The translations under genes and the position numbers were made by a program. The notes below the pieces were generated by a model, which ran no database searches, was not told the origin of the DNA, and saw only the letters and a program-made list of their open reading frames with translations. From Roseiarcus sp049513815 (lineage in GTDB: Bacteria > Pseudomonadota > Alphaproteobacteria > Rhizobiales > Beijerinckiaceae), in the NCBI GenBank assembly GCA_049513815.1, contig JBEKVR010000016.1:1-49205 (forward strand): 49,205 nucleotides of DNA, given 5' to 3'. This document shows positions 47,911 through 49,205 of the stretch, piece after piece. The stretch's first letter is position 1; each line of letters opens with the position of its first letter.

Positions 47911-49205
47911 ATGGCGGACGAGACGGTTCTTAATCTCTTCGTCTCTTCGCCCGGCGACGTGCAAGCCGAGCGCGAACGGGTCGATCTCATCGTCGAGCGA
48001 TTGAACGCCGAGTTTGCCGGTCGCGCGCGTATTCGAGCGATCCGCTGGGAGACTCGTTACTACTCCTCGCACGAGACGTTCCAGACGCAGATCCCTGAGG
48101 CGAGCGCTTGCGACCTCGTCGTGGCGATCTTTGGCGCGCGACTCGGTTCGCCGCTGCCCGAGAGGTTCCCCCACATGCCGTCGGGCGAGCCTTATCCGTC
48201 CGGCTCGGCCTACGAGGTTCTGTCGGCGATCGAAGCGCGCCGCCGCGGCCAAGGCGTGCCCGACGTTTACGTCTTCCGCCGCCCGGGCTCGCCAGTCGTC
48301 GCACTCGACGCCGCCGACCGTGGGGATATCGAGGCGCAATGGCGGCGGCTGACCGATTTCTTCGAGAAGTGGTTCCGCAGCCACTCCGGCGAGTTCCTCG
48401 CCGCCTTCCAGGAATTTGAGACGACCGACGAATTCGCCGTCAAGGTCGAGGATTGCCTGCGGCAATGGCTGGCGCGGCGCGGCTTCGTCGCCAAAGGGGC
48501 AATCTGGGATCGCGCCCGCCTCGGTTCGCCCTTTCCGGGCTTGGCCGCTTTCGACGAGAATCGCCAGAGCGTCTTCTTCGGCCGCAGCCTGTTTGTCGAT
48601 CAGGCGATCCGCCGCCTACGCGAGCTCGAGGCGCCGGCGGCGGAAGCGAGCCGCGCTTCTTTCCTGCTATTGATCGGCGCTTCTGGAGCAGGCAAGTCGT
48701 CACTGTTGCGCGCCGGCCTTGCGCCGCGCATCGTCATGCCCGGCGTCTTCCCCGAAGTCGATCTGTGGCGGCGCGCGGTCATTTCCGCCGACGCGAACCC
48801 GTTCGCCGCACTCGCCGTGGCGCTGCTCAAATCTGACGCCTTCGGGCCGGAACTCGCCGAAGGGCCGTTCGGCGCCGCCGGGCTGCTCGCTAAGCAGCTT
48901 AGCGGCGATCCGGACGCGGCGGTCGCGCCGCTGAAGGACGCGCTGGCGCGAGCCGCCGCGAAGCGGGCGCACCAAGCAAATTTCGAGACGCCGCGGCCGG
49001 CGCGGTTGTTCCTCGGTCTCGATCAGGCCGAACGCCTGATCTCGGAGACGCCGCCTGAGGTCGCCGCGCGTTTCGCGGCGCTGATCGCGACGCTGGCGCG
49101 TCTTCGGCTGGCGACGGTCGTCGTCGCGCTGCGCAGCGACGCCTATGCCGGGTTCCAGGCGCTTGCGCCGCGCGTCGCGCTGCGCGACGCCGGCGCACGC
49201 CTGGA
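47911..49205 (+). CDS. DUF4062-like / STAND P-loop NTPase protein, 3'-truncated by the window edge
   Basis: At least 431 residues, open at the end. Residues about 5-95 resemble DUF4062 (VLNLFVSSPGDVQAERERV, then CDLVVAIFGARLGSPLP), a small Rossmann-like domain often at the N-terminus of conflict or signalling proteins. After a linker, SPFPGLAAFDENRQSVFFGR leads into a STAND NTPase: Walker A GASGAGKSS at 256-264, Walker B-like LFLGLDQAERL with Asp371, and VVVALRSDAY. Such proteins usually continue into WD40, TPR or other sensor repeats. Start ATG 47911 has no close Shine-Dalgarno; GTG 47839 is in frame. Begins 117 bases after the glgX-malQ stop, same strand. Confidence 0.85.
   Translation, partial: MADETVLNLFVSSPGDVQAERERVDLIVERLNAEFAGRARIRAIRWETRYYSSHETFQTQIPEASACDLVVAIFGARLGSPLPERFPHMPSGEPYPSGSAYEVLSAIEARRRGQGVPDVYVFRRPGSPVVALDAADRGDIEAQWRRLTDFFEKWFRSHSGEFLAAFQEFETTDEFAVKVEDCLRQWLARRGFVAKGAIWDRARLGSPFPGLAAFDENRQSVFFGRSLFVDQAIRRLRELEAPAAEASRASFLLLIGASGAGKSSLLRAGLAPRIVMPGVFPEVDLWRRAVISADANPFAALAVALLKSDAFGPELAEGPFGAAGLLAKQLSGDPDAAVAPLKDALARAAAKRAHQANFETPRPARLFLGLDQAERLISETPPEVAARFAALIATLARLRLATVVVALRSDAYAGFQALAPRVALRDAGARL

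Noticed and set aside
1..49205. CRISPR array, prophage or insertion sequence
   Set aside because: I saw no regularly spaced direct repeats, no transposase or integrase motif and no phage structural gene on either strand.

Overview
The window is very GC-rich chromosomal DNA from an alphaproteobacterium, most likely of the Hyphomicrobiales (Rhizobiales). The evidence is the gene order: tmk-holB-metG-tatD-MBL hydrolase; rpsF-rpsR-DUF2232-rplI; rplM-rpsI-argC; erpA divergent from dgt-argS-SPOR-nagZ; and NYN nuclease-uracil-DNA glycosylase. Family Beijerinckiaceae/Methylocystaceae is my best guess, at low confidence. Genes are dense and often overlap by 1-4 bases (ATGA/GTGA junctions). I found one tRNA gene (Pro, GGG), no rRNA, no CRISPR array, no transposase and no prophage genes.

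Layout. 1-7.2 kb: end of tmk, holB, metG, tatD, a metallo-beta-lactamase-fold hydrolase, an M20 peptidase, a short unrecognised gene and tRNA-Pro. 7.25-9.1 kb: MerR-type regulator, IHF alpha, short-chain dehydrogenase. 9.1-11.8 kb: S6, S18, a DUF2232-like membrane protein and L9, with a recognisable promoter and a structured leader. 11.8-15.6 kb: aldose 1-epimerase, family 5 uracil-DNA glycosylase coupled to a NYN-domain nuclease, a fumarylacetoacetase-family enzyme and a small membrane protein. 15.6-17.8 kb: argC behind rplM-rpsI, with a clear promoter and a rho-independent terminator. 18.1-21.8 kb: a TPR/O-GlcNAc-transferase-like protein, an enoyl-CoA hydratase and a CoA-binding protein. 21.8-27.9 kb: nagZ, SPOR protein, argS, dGTPase, then erpA on the other strand. 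27.9-36 kb: a Cys-rich GFA-type protein, an MFS transporter with a MarR regulator, parC, an orphan soxB-soxD pair, a membrane-anchored coiled-coil protein and mtnA.

36.1-47.8 kb is one tight glycogen operon on the plus strand: glgP, glgB, glgC, glgA and a 1390-residue GlgX-MalQ fusion. Together these make ADP-glucose, polymerise it, branch it, phosphorolyse it, and debranch and disproportionate the limit dextrins. Directly downstream, on the same strand, starts a large gene running off the window. Its N-terminal DUF4062-like domain is followed by a STAND-type P-loop NTPase, the architecture of NLR-like signalling or conflict proteins. It is the most promising candidate for an uncharacterised system, but its sensor part and neighbours lie outside the window.

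Regulatory structure visible by eye includes three promoters sharing a TATAAG -10 followed by a GC-rich discriminator (tRNA-Pro, rpsF, rplM), two interleaved alternative hairpins just before the metG ribosome binding site, two copies of a CCCTCTCCC palindromic repeat, several GC-rich terminator-like hairpins, and two AT-rich operator-like palindromes. Long antisense open frames (up to about 880 codons) come from the high GC content and were discarded.
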